Shown: positions 21,627-30,816 of the stretch, one piece after another
Layout: every line of letters starts with the position of its first letter
Numbering within the stretch: position 1 is the first letter of the stretch
Assembly (NCBI RefSeq): GCF_009827335.1
Contig: NZ_WTYH01000001.1
Location: forward strand, 1,364,001-1,428,000
Direction of reading: 5' to 3'
From: Aurantiacibacter arachoides
GTDB lineage: Bacteria > Pseudomonadota > Alphaproteobacteria > Sphingomonadales > Sphingomonadaceae
DNA: 64,000 nt
Program-made: the position numbers and the translations under genes
Notes under the pieces: generated by a model
The model's input: the letters and a program-made list of their open reading frames with translations, nothing else
What the model was told of the DNA's origin: nothing
The model's database searches: none

Positions 21627-23345
21627 ATGTCCATGCTCCGTGACCCGAGCGCCAAGTATCGCCCCTTTCCGCAGGTGAACCTGCCAGATCGCCAGTGGCC
21701 GAGCCGCACGCTCACCGCCCCGCCGCGGTGGCTTTCCACCGACCTTCGCGATGGCAACCAGTCGATTATCGACCCGATGGACCGGGCGAAGAAAAACCGC
21801 TTCTTCGATCTGCTGGTGGACATCGGCGTGAAGGAAATCGAGGTCGGTTTCCCCGCCGCGGGCGAGACCGAGTTCGATTTCATCAGCTGGCTCGTCCAGT
21901 CGGGCCGGGTGCCTGACGACGTGGTGGTGCAGGTCCTCACCCAGTCGCGCGCGGACCTGATCAAGCGCAGCTTCGAAAGCCTCGAGGGCGCCCGCGAAGC
22001 CATCGTGCATCTCTATAACGCCGTCAGCCCGGCCTGGCGCGACATCGTCTTCCGCATGACCCGGGCCGAGGTGAAGCAGATCGCAATCGACGGCGCGCGC
22101 CTGTTGGTGGACGAGGCGGCGAAGCGGCCCGGCACGAAATGGCACTTCCAGTATTCGCCCGAGACCTTCTCAACCGCCGAGCTCGATTTCAGCCTCGAGG
22201 TGTGCGAGGCGGTGATGCAGGTCGTAGGGCCGAGCGCGGAATGGCCGATCATCCTCAACCTGCCCGCCACGGTCGAGGCATCGACGCCCAACGTCTATGC
22301 CGACCAGATCGAGTATTTCTGCCGCAACCTGCCGAACCGGGAAGCGGCGGTCATCAGCCTCCACACCCATAACGATCGCGGGACCGGCGTTGCCGCCGCG
22401 GAACTGGGCATGATGGCGGGCGCTGACCGGGTAGAAGGCTGCCTGTTCGGCAATGGCGAGCGCACCGGCAACTGCTGCCTGGTGACCCTGGCGCTCAACC
22501 TGTACACGCAGGGGATCGACCCCGGCCTCGACTTCTCGGACATCGACCGGGTCATCGAAACGGTCGAATACTGCAACGAATTGCCCGTTCACCAACGCCA
22601 CCCCTATGGCGGCGAGCTGGTGTTCACCGCCTTTTCCGGCAGCCACCAGGATGCCATCAAGAAGGGGTTCGAAGCGAACGAGGTGCAGAACGATCCGCAG
22701 TGGCGGGTGCCCTATCTGCCGATCGACCCGGCCGATCTTGGCCGCAGTTACGAGGCGGTCATCCGCGTCAATTCGCAAAGCGGCAAGGGCGGCTTTGCAT
22801 GGGTGCTGCAACAGGACCAGGGGTTGCGCCTGCCCAAGCGGATGCAGGCGCATTTCAGCCGCCATGTGCAGGCGATGGCCGACGATCTGGGACGCGAATT
22901 GAACGCCGCCGATATCTGGAACTGTTTCCGCCACGCCTACTACCTCGAGGATGAGGCACGGCGGTTCGCCCTCGTCGATTACGACGAAAGCCGAACCACG
23001 CAGGGCGACCGCGTATTTACCGGCACGATCCGCCACCAGGGCGAAGAACAGCGCGTTTCGGGGCGCGGCAACGGGCTTATATCCTCTGTCCTCGCGACGA
23101 TCCGCGATACCTATGGCCTCGATTTCGAGGTCGTCGATTATTCGGAGCACGCGCTGGGCAGCGGCGTCGATGCGCGGGCGGCGGCCTACATCGAATGGGC
23201 CCTGCCCGACGGCACCGGCGGATGGGGCGTGGGCGTGGACGAGGACGTGGCCACTGCCGGCGTGCGCGCGCTGTTGTCCGCTGCGAACAGCGCGTCCCGT
23301 GGATTGGATCTCAGCCCGGCCGGGAGCGGGGAGACGGCAACTTGA
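21627..23345 (+). CDS. leuA: 2-isopropylmalate synthase
   Basis: First committed step of leucine synthesis (2-ketoisovalerate + acetyl-CoA). The protein is 572 aa, the long form related to the actinobacterial and yeast enzyme rather than the short LeuA1 type. The catalytic start is STDLRDGNQSIIDPMD, with metal ligands in SLHTHNDRGTG. A C-terminal allosteric domain extends from about residue 430. The start is the ATG at 21627. The second ATG two codons later is equally possible. Confidence 0.96.
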   Translation: MSMLRDPSAKYRPFPQVNLPDRQWPSRTLTAPPRWLSTDLRDGNQSIIDPMDRAKKNRFFDLLVDIGVKEIEVGFPAAGETEFDFISWLVQSGRVPDDVVVQVLTQSRADLIKRSFESLEGAREAIVHLYNAVSPAWRDIVFRMTRAEVKQIAIDGARLLVDEAAKRPGTKWHFQYSPETFSTAELDFSLEVCEAVMQVVGPSAEWPIILNLPATVEASTPNVYADQIEYFCRNLPNREAAVISLHTHNDRGTGVAAAELGMMAGADRVEGCLFGNGERTGNCCLVTLALNLYTQGIDPGLDFSDIDRVIETVEYCNELPVHQRHPYGGELVFTAFSGSHQDAIKKGFEANEVQNDPQWRVPYLPIDPADLGRSYEAVIRVNSQSGKGGFAWVLQQDQGLRLPKRMQAHFSRHVQAMADDLGRELNAADIWNCFRHAYYLEDEARRFALVDYDESRTTQGDRVFTGTIRHQGEEQRVSGRGNGLISSVLATIRDTYGLDFEVVDYSEHALGSGVDARAAAYIEWALPDGTGGWGVGVDEDVATAGVRALLSAANSASRGLDLSPAGSGETAT

Positions 23346-23416
23346 TGGGCGTTGTGCCTGTAGAGAGCCATCGCCGCATGCTTTTCCAAACCCGCGCAAA
23401 CGTATAGGCGTCGGGA

Positions 23417-25201
23417 ATGGACGCGATTGGCAATGTTTTGGGTATTTCCCGCTCGCTGTCCGGGAAATCATGGCGCTGGCGCGGCGGGAACATGGACTTT
23501 GGTGCGCAGGGTCCGGGACTGGACTCGGACATCGCGACCCAGCTCCTGCTGTCTCGCGGCGTTGCGCGGGGTGATCTGGACTTGCACCGCAACCCGGCCC
23601 TGCGCGGGTTCCTGCCCGATCCCAGCGCCTTTCAGGACATGGACCGCGCCGCCGAGCGGATTGCCGAGGCCGTCATCACGCGTGAGCCCGTCACCGTCTA
23701 TGGCGATTACGACGTCGACGGGGCGACCAGCGCAGCGCTGATCATCCGCCTCCTGCGGATGCTCGGTCACGACGCCCGGCATTACATCCCCGATCGCCTG
23801 CTCGAAGGGTACGGCCCAAGCGGGTCGGCGCTGCTCACCATCGGTGAACAGGGGTCCAGCCTGATTGTCACCGTCGACTGCGGGGCCATGGCGCACGAGG
23901 CGCTGGGGATGGCGCACGATGCCGGGATCGACGTGATCGTTGTGGATCACCACAAGTGTTCTCCCGAGCTTCCCCGGACCTATGCGCTGGTCAACCCCAA
24001 CCGGCTGGACGAAAGCGACCTTGCAGCCGGCCACGGCCATCTCGCGGCAGTCGGCGTCGCGTTCCTGGTGGCGGTGGCCGTGGTTCGCACGTTGCGCCAG
24101 CGCGGTTATTTCGATTCGACTCGTGCGGAGCCGGACCTGTTTGCTCTCCTTGATCTGGTGGCATTGGGCACGGTGGCGGACGTTGCGGCAATTCGCGGGC
24201 TGAACCGCGCCTTCGTCGCGCAAGGGCTCAAGGTCATGGCGCGCCGGGCCAACACCGGCATGGCGGCCCTGATCGACGCAAGCCGGTTGAAGGCCGCGCC
24301 CAAGGCCAGCGACTGCGGCTTTGCCCTGGGCCCGCGCATCAATGCCGGCGGACGGGTGGGCGAGGCGACGCTGGGCGTGCGCCTGCTGACCACCGACGAT
24401 CCCGACGAAGCGCGCGCCATCGCCGAAACGCTCAGCCGTCTCAACGACGAGCGGCGCGCGATAGAGGCGATGGTGCAGGAAGAGGCCGAGGAACAGGTTG
24501 CCGCCCAGCACAACCGCAGCGTGATTGTCTGCGCCGGTCTGGGCTGGCATCCTGGCGTGATTGGCATCGTGGCCGGTCGCATCAAGGAAAAGACCGGCAA
24601 GCCTGCCGTGGTCATTGCCCTCGATGCCGAGACCGGCGAAGGCAAGGGTTCCGCCCGATCGATCTCCGGGGTGGACCTTGGCGCAGCAATCATCGGCGCA
24701 AGCGAAAGCGGCCTGCTGGTCAAGGGCGGCGGGCACGCCATGGCGGCAGGGATGACGATAAAGGCCGACAAGCTCGACGCGTTTACCCAATGGCTCGACG
24801 AGCGGCTGGCGGGACCGGTGGCGCGCGCGTCGGAATCGCAGGAAATGCTGCTCGATCTGTCCATCGCACCCGGCGGCCTGACGCCCGAGCTGGTCGAGGC
24901 CCTCGACAGTGCCGGACCCTACGGCGTCGGCTGGCCCGGACCGCGCGTTGCCGTGGGGCCGGTGCATCTGGTGAAGGCGGACGTGGTCGGCAACGATCAC
25001 CTGCGCGTCATCGCTGCGGGCAAGGACGGCGGCAGCTTCAAGGCCATCGCGTTTCGCGCCGCGGAAAGCGACATGGGCCAGGCCCTGCTCCACGGCGCAA
25101 GCGGGCGCCGCCTGTGGCTGGCAGGCCGCGTCAAGATCGACGACTGGGGCAATCGCCCCGCCGCAGAACTGCACCTGGAGGATGCCGCCTGGGCGGATTG
25201 A
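23417..25201 (+). CDS. recJ: Single-stranded-DNA-specific exonuclease RecJ
   Basis: 5'-3' ssDNA exonuclease of recombination and mismatch repair, 594 aa, normal length. DHH motif VYGDYDVDGATSA, the VDHH motif in VIVVDHHKC and the DHHA1 motif KGGGHAMAAG are all complete. An OB-fold C-terminal region follows. It sits between leuA and the tRNA-Glu pair. Confidence 0.95.
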   Translation: MDAIGNVLGISRSLSGKSWRWRGGNMDFGAQGPGLDSDIATQLLLSRGVARGDLDLHRNPALRGFLPDPSAFQDMDRAAERIAEAVITREPVTVYGDYDVDGATSAALIIRLLRMLGHDARHYIPDRLLEGYGPSGSALLTIGEQGSSLIVTVDCGAMAHEALGMAHDAGIDVIVVDHHKCSPELPRTYALVNPNRLDESDLAAGHGHLAAVGVAFLVAVAVVRTLRQRGYFDSTRAEPDLFALLDLVALGTVADVAAIRGLNRAFVAQGLKVMARRANTGMAALIDASRLKAAPKASDCGFALGPRINAGGRVGEATLGVRLLTTDDPDEARAIAETLSRLNDERRAIEAMVQEEAEEQVAAQHNRSVIVCAGLGWHPGVIGIVAGRIKEKTGKPAVVIALDAETGEGKGSARSISGVDLGAAIIGASESGLLVKGGGHAMAAGMTIKADKLDAFTQWLDERLAGPVARASESQEMLLDLSIAPGGLTPELVEALDSAGPYGVGWPGPRVAVGPVHLVKADVVGNDHLRVIAAGKDGGSFKAIAFRAAESDMGQALLHGASGRRLWLAGRVKIDDWGNRPAAELHLEDAAWAD

Positions 25202-25224
25202 TGGCCTCACGCTCGCTTGCCCAC

Positions 25225-25253
25225 TTGACCTGCATCGCGCACCCACCTAAGTG
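25225..25253 (+). promoter_or_regulatory. Promoter of the tRNA-Glu genes
   Basis: TTGACC, 17 bp, TAAGTG. The -10 ends 19 bp before the first tRNA. Confidence 0.6.
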
Positions 25254-25272
25254 CGCCGCTCGCATCGCAGAT

Positions 25273-25347
25273 GGCCCCTTCGTCTAGCGGTTAGGACGCG
25301 GCCCTTTCACGGCTGAAACACGGGTTCGATTCCCGTAGGGGTCACCA
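25273..25347 (+). tRNA. tRNA-Glu (TTC)
   Basis: 75-nt tRNA with CCA encoded. The acceptor GGCCCCT pairs with AGGGGTC, the anticodon loop CTTTCAC gives anticodon TTC, and a TTCGATT T-loop is present. Confidence 0.97.
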
Positions 25348-25370
25348 CGCGATGCCAGAGCCACGCGGAT

Positions 25371-25445
25371 GGCCCCTTCGTCTAGCGGTTAGGACGCGGC
25401 CCTCTCACGGCTGAAACACGGGTTCGATTCCCGTAGGGGTCACCA
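25371..25445 (+). tRNA. tRNA-Glu (CTC)
   Basis: Identical to the tRNA at 25273-25347 except for one base, the first anticodon position (loop CTCTCAC), which makes it read GAG. CCA is encoded. Confidence 0.97.
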
Positions 25446-25532
25446 CGGTGAGCGGGTCTGATCGCTGCCCGGATCTACCTCGGTTCGCCGGCAGGATCGC
25501 CTCCCGGCAAAAATTCCGCTCCACCATTCCAA

Positions 25533-25550
25533 TTGTCACAAATGTGTGGC
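25533..25550 (+). promoter_or_regulatory. Pho-box-like site at phoR
   Basis: TTGTCAC-AAAT-GTGTGGC. The first seven bases match the Pho-box half site, and the second half shares GTGT with the other sites of this locus. It ends only 14 bp before the phoR start chosen here. Confidence 0.35.
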
Positions 25551-25564
25551 TAAGCCTTCGCCCG

Positions 25565-26749
25565 ATGGACGCACGCTTCGTTCCCGTCGCCGGCATCGTG
25601 CTGGCCCTGCTGTGCTGCGGCGTGCTGCTGGCCAACGGCGTCGACCTGTGGGTTGTCGCAGGTGTGCTTACGGTCTGGATCGGCTCGTTCTGGCTCGCCG
25701 TCCCGCCCCCCGCCGCCCCGCCGCCCGCCGCCAGCGACGGGCTGACGATCTCGCAATCGGGCGTGCGCGACCTGATCGAGAAATCCGGCCTGCCCATGCT
25801 GCTGCTGGATGGTGAACGCATCATCGTCGCCAATGCGGAGGCGCGGCGGGAGATCGGCCAGCACGTGACGGGGCAGGATGCGCGCGTCGCCCTGCGCCAC
25901 CCCGCGGCGATCGACCTGTTGGGGCGCGAACGCGGCGGCGCAGTTACCGTGCAGGGCCTCACCGGGCCGCGCAGCAACTGGCAGATGAGCGTGCAACCGA
26001 TCAACACTCGGTATCGCCTTGTCGAGCTCATCAACCGTACTTCCGAAGCCGACGTCAGCCGCGCGCACACCGATTTCGTCGCCAATGCCAGCCATGAACT
26101 GCGCACGCCGCTGTCCAGCATCATCGGCTATCTCGAAACGCTGGAGGATGAGGGCGAGGACATCGACCCCGCGCTCGCCCGTCGGTTTCGCTCTACCGTG
26201 TTGCGCGAGGCGCGGCGTCTGCAGAGCCTGATCGCCGATCTCCTTTCCCTCAGCCGCGTGGAGGCCGAGAAGCACGACCAGCCGCGCGAGGCGATCGACT
26301 TGGCCCAGGTGGTGCGCAGTTCCGCGCGCGATGCGGCGGGGATCGACAACATGCCGCGAATCGAATTCGCCGTTGTTTCGGGACCGGTCCCGGTCCGCGG
26401 CGATTCCAACCAGCTCGAACAACTCGTGCGCAATCTCGTCGACAATGCGCTGAAGTACGGCACGCCGGAATCGCCTGTCACCGTTTCGCTCGATCGCGGC
26501 GACCGGGACATGGCGGTGCTGCAAGTCGTCGATCGCGGCGACGGGATCGATCCGGACCACCTGCCGCATCTCACGCGCCGCTTTTACCGCACCGATCCGG
26601 GGCGCAGCCGGGCTGCCGGCGGGACGGGCCTGGGCCTCGCCATCGTCAAGCATATCGTGGAACGGCATCGCGGCCGCCTCGATATCGAAAGCCAGCGCGG
26701 CGAAGGCACGACGGTTACAGTGCGCCTCCCCCTCGCCGCTGACGCCTGA
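25565..26749 (+). CDS. phoR: Phosphate-regulon sensor histidine kinase
   Basis: Membrane histidine kinase controlling phoB, 394 aa from the ATG at 25565. Two N-terminal membrane helices (about residues 7-27 and 32-50) precede a PAS-like region. The H-box is in FVANASHELRTPLSSIIGYL, the N-box in LVDNALKYG, and the G-boxes are DRGDGIDP and GGTGLGLAI. A longer frame from the GTG at 25448 abuts the tRNA and is not preferred. Together with the porin, pst genes and phoB it forms one phosphate-starvation locus. Confidence 0.92.
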   Translation: MDARFVPVAGIVLALLCCGVLLANGVDLWVVAGVLTVWIGSFWLAVPPPAAPPPAASDGLTISQSGVRDLIEKSGLPMLLLDGERIIVANAEARREIGQHVTGQDARVALRHPAAIDLLGRERGGAVTVQGLTGPRSNWQMSVQPINTRYRLVELINRTSEADVSRAHTDFVANASHELRTPLSSIIGYLETLEDEGEDIDPALARRFRSTVLREARRLQSLIADLLSLSRVEAEKHDQPREAIDLAQVVRSSARDAAGIDNMPRIEFAVVSGPVPVRGDSNQLEQLVRNLVDNALKYGTPESPVTVSLDRGDRDMAVLQVVDRGDGIDPDHLPHLTRRFYRTDPGRSRAAGGTGLGLAIVKHIVERHRGRLDIESQRGEGTTVTVRLPLAADA

Positions 26750-26795
26750 TCGTCCATGGTTTGCAGCAAGCCTGTGTCCACAGGCGATTGGCGAA

Positions 26796-26813
26796 CTGTC
26801 ACATAAGTGTAAT
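26796..26813 (+). promoter_or_regulatory. Pho-box-like site of the porin gene
   Basis: CTGTCAC-ATAA-GTGTAAT, 58 bp before the porin start. A second CTGTCAC lies at 26833-26839. Fits PhoB binding at the -35 position. Confidence 0.5.
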
Positions 26814-26871
26814 GTCACGAAACTAGGGGCCGCTGTCACAACTTGGACACCTGATCGAACAGGGAACGCCG

Positions 26872-28248
26872 ATGCGCTCGATTGCCTGCCTCCCCCTGCC
26901 AGCCCTCGCCCTGATCGCGACGCCCGCAGCGGCGCAGCACGGCGACCGTGCCGCCAGCGAAGCGGAGATCGAATCGCTGCAAGCGCAGGTCGCGGTGCTG
27001 AGCGAGCAATTGGCCATTCTTACCGCGCGTATAGAATCGATGGCCCAGCAAGGTTCGCCCCAGACGGCAACCACGGCAGCGCCGCCCCCCGCCGCCGCCA
27101 GCGATCCTTCCGCGCCAACGGTTGCGATCGGCATGGACGCCGCGCCGGAGATCGAGAGCGCGGACGGATTCAGCTTCAAGCCCTTTGGCCGTCTGCAACT
27201 CGACGCCGGGATGACTGCGCTGCCCGATGGCCTTGCCAGGGGCGATGGGTTCGGCGCGGAGATTCGCCGCGCGCGGGTGGGTGTGGAAGGCACGATCCCC
27301 GGCGGCTTCGGCTACAAGATCGAGATCGATGTCGCGACGGGCGAGGCCGAACTGACCGACGCCCTGCTGACCTACGAGGCGGGCGATGTCGAGCTGACCG
27401 CCGGCCAGCACAACACCTTTCAGGGCCTGGAGGAACTGACCAGCAGCCGGTTCACGTCGTTCATCGAACGCGCCGCCTTCACCGATGCCTTCGGGTTCGA
27501 GCGGCGCCTTGGCGTCTCGGCCCAATACGGCAGCGGCCCGGTTCTGGTCCAGGCGGGCGTCTTTGCCGATACTATCGCCGATTTGCCCGAATCGGACGCG
27601 TGGAGCGTCGATGGCCGCGTGGTCTACTTCCCGGTCGTGGCGGGCACGCAGTTCCATGTCGGCGGCTCGGTACATTACACCGAGGTCGATGACGGGGGCA
27701 CGGTCCGGTATCGCCAGCGCCCGCTGGTGCACTTCACCGCAGAGCGGCTCATCAATACCGGCACCCTGGCGGGCGACAGCGAATTTGGCCTCGGCCTGGA
27801 ACTGGCCGCCATCCGCGGGCCGTTCCACTTCGCTGCCGAAGGCTTCCGGCAACAGGTCTCCGGCCTTGGCCTGGCTGACGAGACCGCCTCCTTCCACGGT
27901 GGCTACATCGAAGGCGGCCTGTTCCTCACGCGGGACGACACCCGCGGGTATCGCGGCGGGCGCTGGAACCGCACGCGTCCGGCGCGGCCCGTGGGCGAAG
28001 GCGGCATTGGCGCAGTCCAGGCGAACCTGCGCTACGATTACCTCGAGCTCAACGACAGGCGTGTCCGCATCGTCGGAGGGTCGCAGAACGCCTACCAGGG
28101 CTCGCTGGTCTGGACTACGACCGACTACACCCGCTTCCAGGTCAACTACGCCCACATCGCGTATGACGAGGCCGTCTTCGCGCTGCCCGACGGCACGCGC
28201 GATTACAGCGCCGACGTGATCGGCATGCGAGCGGAGATCGATTTCTGA
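26872..28248 (+). CDS. Phosphate-selective porin, OprO/OprP family
   Basis: Outer-membrane anion porin for phosphate uptake, 458 aa. A signal peptide (MRSIACLPLPALALIATPAAA, cleavage near AAQ) precedes a coiled-coil of about 35 residues with heptad Leu (IESLQAQVAVLSEQLAIL), an Ala/Pro linker and the 16-strand barrel starting FSFKPFGRLQLDAG. The barrel contains RRARVGVEGTIPGGFGYKIE, typical of the family, and ends in an aromatic residue (EIDF). The position between phoR and pstS supports the phosphate role. Confidence 0.9.
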   Translation: MRSIACLPLPALALIATPAAAQHGDRAASEAEIESLQAQVAVLSEQLAILTARIESMAQQGSPQTATTAAPPPAAASDPSAPTVAIGMDAAPEIESADGFSFKPFGRLQLDAGMTALPDGLARGDGFGAEIRRARVGVEGTIPGGFGYKIEIDVATGEAELTDALLTYEAGDVELTAGQHNTFQGLEELTSSRFTSFIERAAFTDAFGFERRLGVSAQYGSGPVLVQAGVFADTIADLPESDAWSVDGRVVYFPVVAGTQFHVGGSVHYTEVDDGGTVRYRQRPLVHFTAERLINTGTLAGDSEFGLGLELAAIRGPFHFAAEGFRQQVSGLGLADETASFHGGYIEGGLFLTRDDTRGYRGGRWNRTRPARPVGEGGIGAVQANLRYDYLELNDRRVRIVGGSQNAYQGSLVWTTTDYTRFQVNYAHIAYDEAVFALPDGTRDYSADVIGMRAEIDF

Positions 28249-28299
28249 CACGAAACATCACCACCCCCTTGCCAGATAAGACCGCGATGTGACGCGAAT

Positions 28300-28317
28300 C
28301 TGTCGCATCGCGGTAAT
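28300..28317 (+). promoter_or_regulatory. Pho-box-like site of pstS
   Basis: CTGTCGC-ATCG-CGGTAAT, close to the site before the porin, 44 bp before the pstS start. Confidence 0.45.
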
Positions 28318-28360
28318 AGGGGGCCACTAGCTCAACACCTGTAGAGGGGCTTTTTTCGCC

Positions 28361-29413
28361 ATGAAGACCATTGCCATCATCGCCGCCGCGCTGGCCGCCA
28401 CCGCGCTTACCGCCTGCAATTCGGGCTCTCCCGGATCCACCGGCGGCGACAGCCGCGACGCCATTCGCGCCGTGGGCTCGTCCACCGTCTATCCCTTCGC
28501 CCGCCGCGTCAGCGAGGTATTCACCAGCGAATATCCGGACTTCGCCTCGCCGGTGATCGAATCGACTGGCACCGGGGGCGGCATCAGCCTGTTCTGTTCC
28601 GGCATCGGCCCCTCCACGCCCGACATCGCCCATGCCTCGCGCCGGATGAAGGACAGCGAGTTTGCCGATTGCCAGGCCAATGGGGTGACGGACATTGCGG
28701 AAATCCAGGTCGGCATGGATGGTATCGCCATCGCCTCGGCAAAGGGCGGCATCACGATGGATCTGACGCCAGAGCAGCTTTACCGCGCGCTGGCCGCCAA
28801 TCCCTATGGGGAGGCGCAGACCACCAACACCTGGAACGACGTCGACCCCTCGCTGCCCAACCTGCCGATCCTGGTGTACGGCCCGCCGACCACCTCGGGC
28901 ACGCGAGACGCCTTTGAAGAACTGATCATGCTGGCCGGGTGCGAGAGCAACGCCGCGTTCGCCGCCACCGAAGAAGCGGACGAAGACGCCTACGAAACCA
29001 CCTGCACCGAATTGCGCAGCGACGGCAAATATGTCGACCAGGGCGAACAGGACAACCTGATCGTGCAGAAGATCGAAGGCAACGAGAACGCCATTGGCGT
29101 GTTCGGATATTCCTATCTGGAAGAGAACGCCGACCGTTTGCAGGGCCTGCACATCAACGGTGTCGAACCGACCTACGACAACATCGCCAGCTTCGCTTAT
29201 CCCGGGGCCCGTCCGCTCTACATCTACGTGAAGAAGGAGCATATCGGCATCATTCCTGGCTTGCAGGAGTTCCTGTCCACCTGGGTTGCAAGCTGGGGAG
29301 AAGACGGCGTGCTGGCCCAGATTGGGCTTGTGACCAACCGCGGTGACGTTATGGCGGCGCAGACCAGCGCCGTGACCGATCTTCCGAGCCTGACGGCGCA
29401 AGATCTTCAGTAG
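28361..29413 (+). CDS. pstS: Phosphate ABC transporter, substrate-binding lipoprotein
   Basis: Periplasmic phosphate receptor, 350 aa. A lipobox LTAC puts the lipidated cysteine at residue 19. Phosphate-binding segments are AVGSSTVYPFA after the lipobox and SGTRDAFEEL. The protein is followed by pstC after 17 bp. It has extra acidic inserts (EEADEDAYE) not found in the E. coli protein. Confidence 0.95.
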   Translation: MKTIAIIAAALAATALTACNSGSPGSTGGDSRDAIRAVGSSTVYPFARRVSEVFTSEYPDFASPVIESTGTGGGISLFCSGIGPSTPDIAHASRRMKDSEFADCQANGVTDIAEIQVGMDGIAIASAKGGITMDLTPEQLYRALAANPYGEAQTTNTWNDVDPSLPNLPILVYGPPTTSGTRDAFEELIMLAGCESNAAFAATEEADEDAYETTCTELRSDGKYVDQGEQDNLIVQKIEGNENAIGVFGYSYLEENADRLQGLHINGVEPTYDNIASFAYPGARPLYIYVKKEHIGIIPGLQEFLSTWVASWGEDGVLAQIGLVTNRGDVMAAQTSAVTDLPSLTAQDLQ

Positions 29414-29430
29414 GGATCTGACGTAGCACC

Positions 29431-30816
29431 ATGTCACCAGTCATACCGCTTCTCCTGGCCCTGGGCCTCGGGCTTGCCGGTTGGCTGGTGGCCCGGGCGC
29501 GCGCCTGGACCTTCAAACGCGCCGCCCCCCACGGCCGCATCGCCGCGCTGCCCCAATACCATGCCTGGTATGCCGCGCTGTGGATCGCGGTGCCGTTGCT
29601 GTTGTTCTTCTTGCTGTGGGATTACGTCAGCGGGCAGCTGATCATGGCCCATGTGCTCGCCAGCCCAGAAGCTGCGGCCCTGCCGCAATCCGGGCTGCGC
29701 CGCGATACCATCCTGAACGAAGCCTTCAGCATTGCCTCCGGTACGTCCAACCGCGTGCTGAACGAGGAATCCGTCGCGCTCGCAGAGCCGTTCCGGCAGG
29801 CGGTTTCCCGCTATCAGCTGATCGGCATCGCGATAGGCCTCGTCATCGCCGGCGCGGCGGCGGCCTGGGCTTTCCTGCGCCTCAAACCCGATTTTGCCGC
29901 GCGCACGAAGGTGGAGCGGCTGGTGCTCGCCGCGCTTTTGCTCGCCTCGCTGGTCGCCATTCTCACCACGCTCGGCATCTTCGTGACGCTGGTGTTCGAG
30001 ACGGTGCGCTTCTTCGGCATGATCTCGCCGATCGATTTCCTGTTCGGCACCCATTGGAACCCCGATCCGATGGGCAATGCCGCCAATCCGGATCCCAGTC
30101 GCTACGGAGCGATCCCGCTGTTCTGGGGGACGCTGTTCATCGGCGCGATCATCGCCATGATCGTGGCCATTCCGCTCGGCATGATGAGCGCGATCTATCT
30201 CACCCAGTACGCGCGGCCCGCAACGCGCAAATGGATCAAGCCCGCGCTCGAGGTGCTCGCCGGCGTGCCGACCGTGGTCTACGGCTATTTCGCCGCGCTG
30301 ACCGTGGCCCCCGCCATCCGTGACATGGCGCTGGCGATAGGAGTCTCGAACCCGTCCAGCGAAAGCGCGCTTGCCGCCGGCCTGGTGATGGGCGTGATGA
30401 TCATTCCCTTCGTCTCCTCGATGGCCGACGATTCGATTGCCGCCGTGCCGCAGGCCATGCGTGACGGGTCTCTCGCCATGGGCGCCACTGCTAACGAGAC
30501 GATCCGCCGCGTTCTGGTCCCCGCCGCGCTGCCCGGCATCGTGGGCGGAGTGATGCTGGCTGTCAGCCGCGCCATAGGCGAAACCATGATCGTGGTCATG
30601 GCCGCCTCCACCGCCGCCACGCTCAGCGCCAATCCGCTCGATTCCATGACGACCGTCACCGTGCAGATCGTCGCCCTGCTCACCGGCGAGGGCAGTTTCG
30701 ACCACCCCGCCACGCTCGCCGCCTTTGCCCTGGGTTTCGTGCTGTTCCTGGTGACGCTGGCGCTCAATTTCATCGCCCTGCGCGTGGTGAAGAGGTTCCG
30801 AGAAGCCTATGAGTGA
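29431..30816 (+). CDS. pstC: Phosphate ABC transporter permease PstC
   Basis: Inner-membrane permease, 461 aa, longer than the E. coli protein because of an N-terminal extension with two extra helices and a periplasmic loop. The C-terminal half holds the standard fold with the permease/ATPase coupling motif DGSLAMGATANETIRRVLVPAALPGI. It overlaps pstA by 8 bp. Confidence 0.94.
   Translation: MSPVIPLLLALGLGLAGWLVARARAWTFKRAAPHGRIAALPQYHAWYAALWIAVPLLLFFLLWDYVSGQLIMAHVLASPEAAALPQSGLRRDTILNEAFSIASGTSNRVLNEESVALAEPFRQAVSRYQLIGIAIGLVIAGAAAAWAFLRLKPDFAARTKVERLVLAALLLASLVAILTTLGIFVTLVFETVRFFGMISPIDFLFGTHWNPDPMGNAANPDPSRYGAIPLFWGTLFIGAIIAMIVAIPLGMMSAIYLTQYARPATRKWIKPALEVLAGVPTVVYGYFAALTVAPAIRDMALAIGVSNPSSESALAAGLVMGVMIIPFVSSMADDSIAAVPQAMRDGSLAMGATANETIRRVLVPAALPGIVGGVMLAVSRAIGETMIVVMAASTAATLSANPLDSMTTVTVQIVALLTGEGSFDHPATLAAFALGFVLFLVTLALNFIALRVVKRFREAYE

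Noticed and set aside
25273..25445. Repeat pair as mobile-element ends
   Set aside because: Both copies fold as complete tRNAs with CCA.
25448..25564. Longer PhoR starting at the GTG at 25448
   Set aside because: It would start 2 bp after the tRNA and add a polar stretch before the first membrane helix. The Pho-box-like site would be inside the gene.
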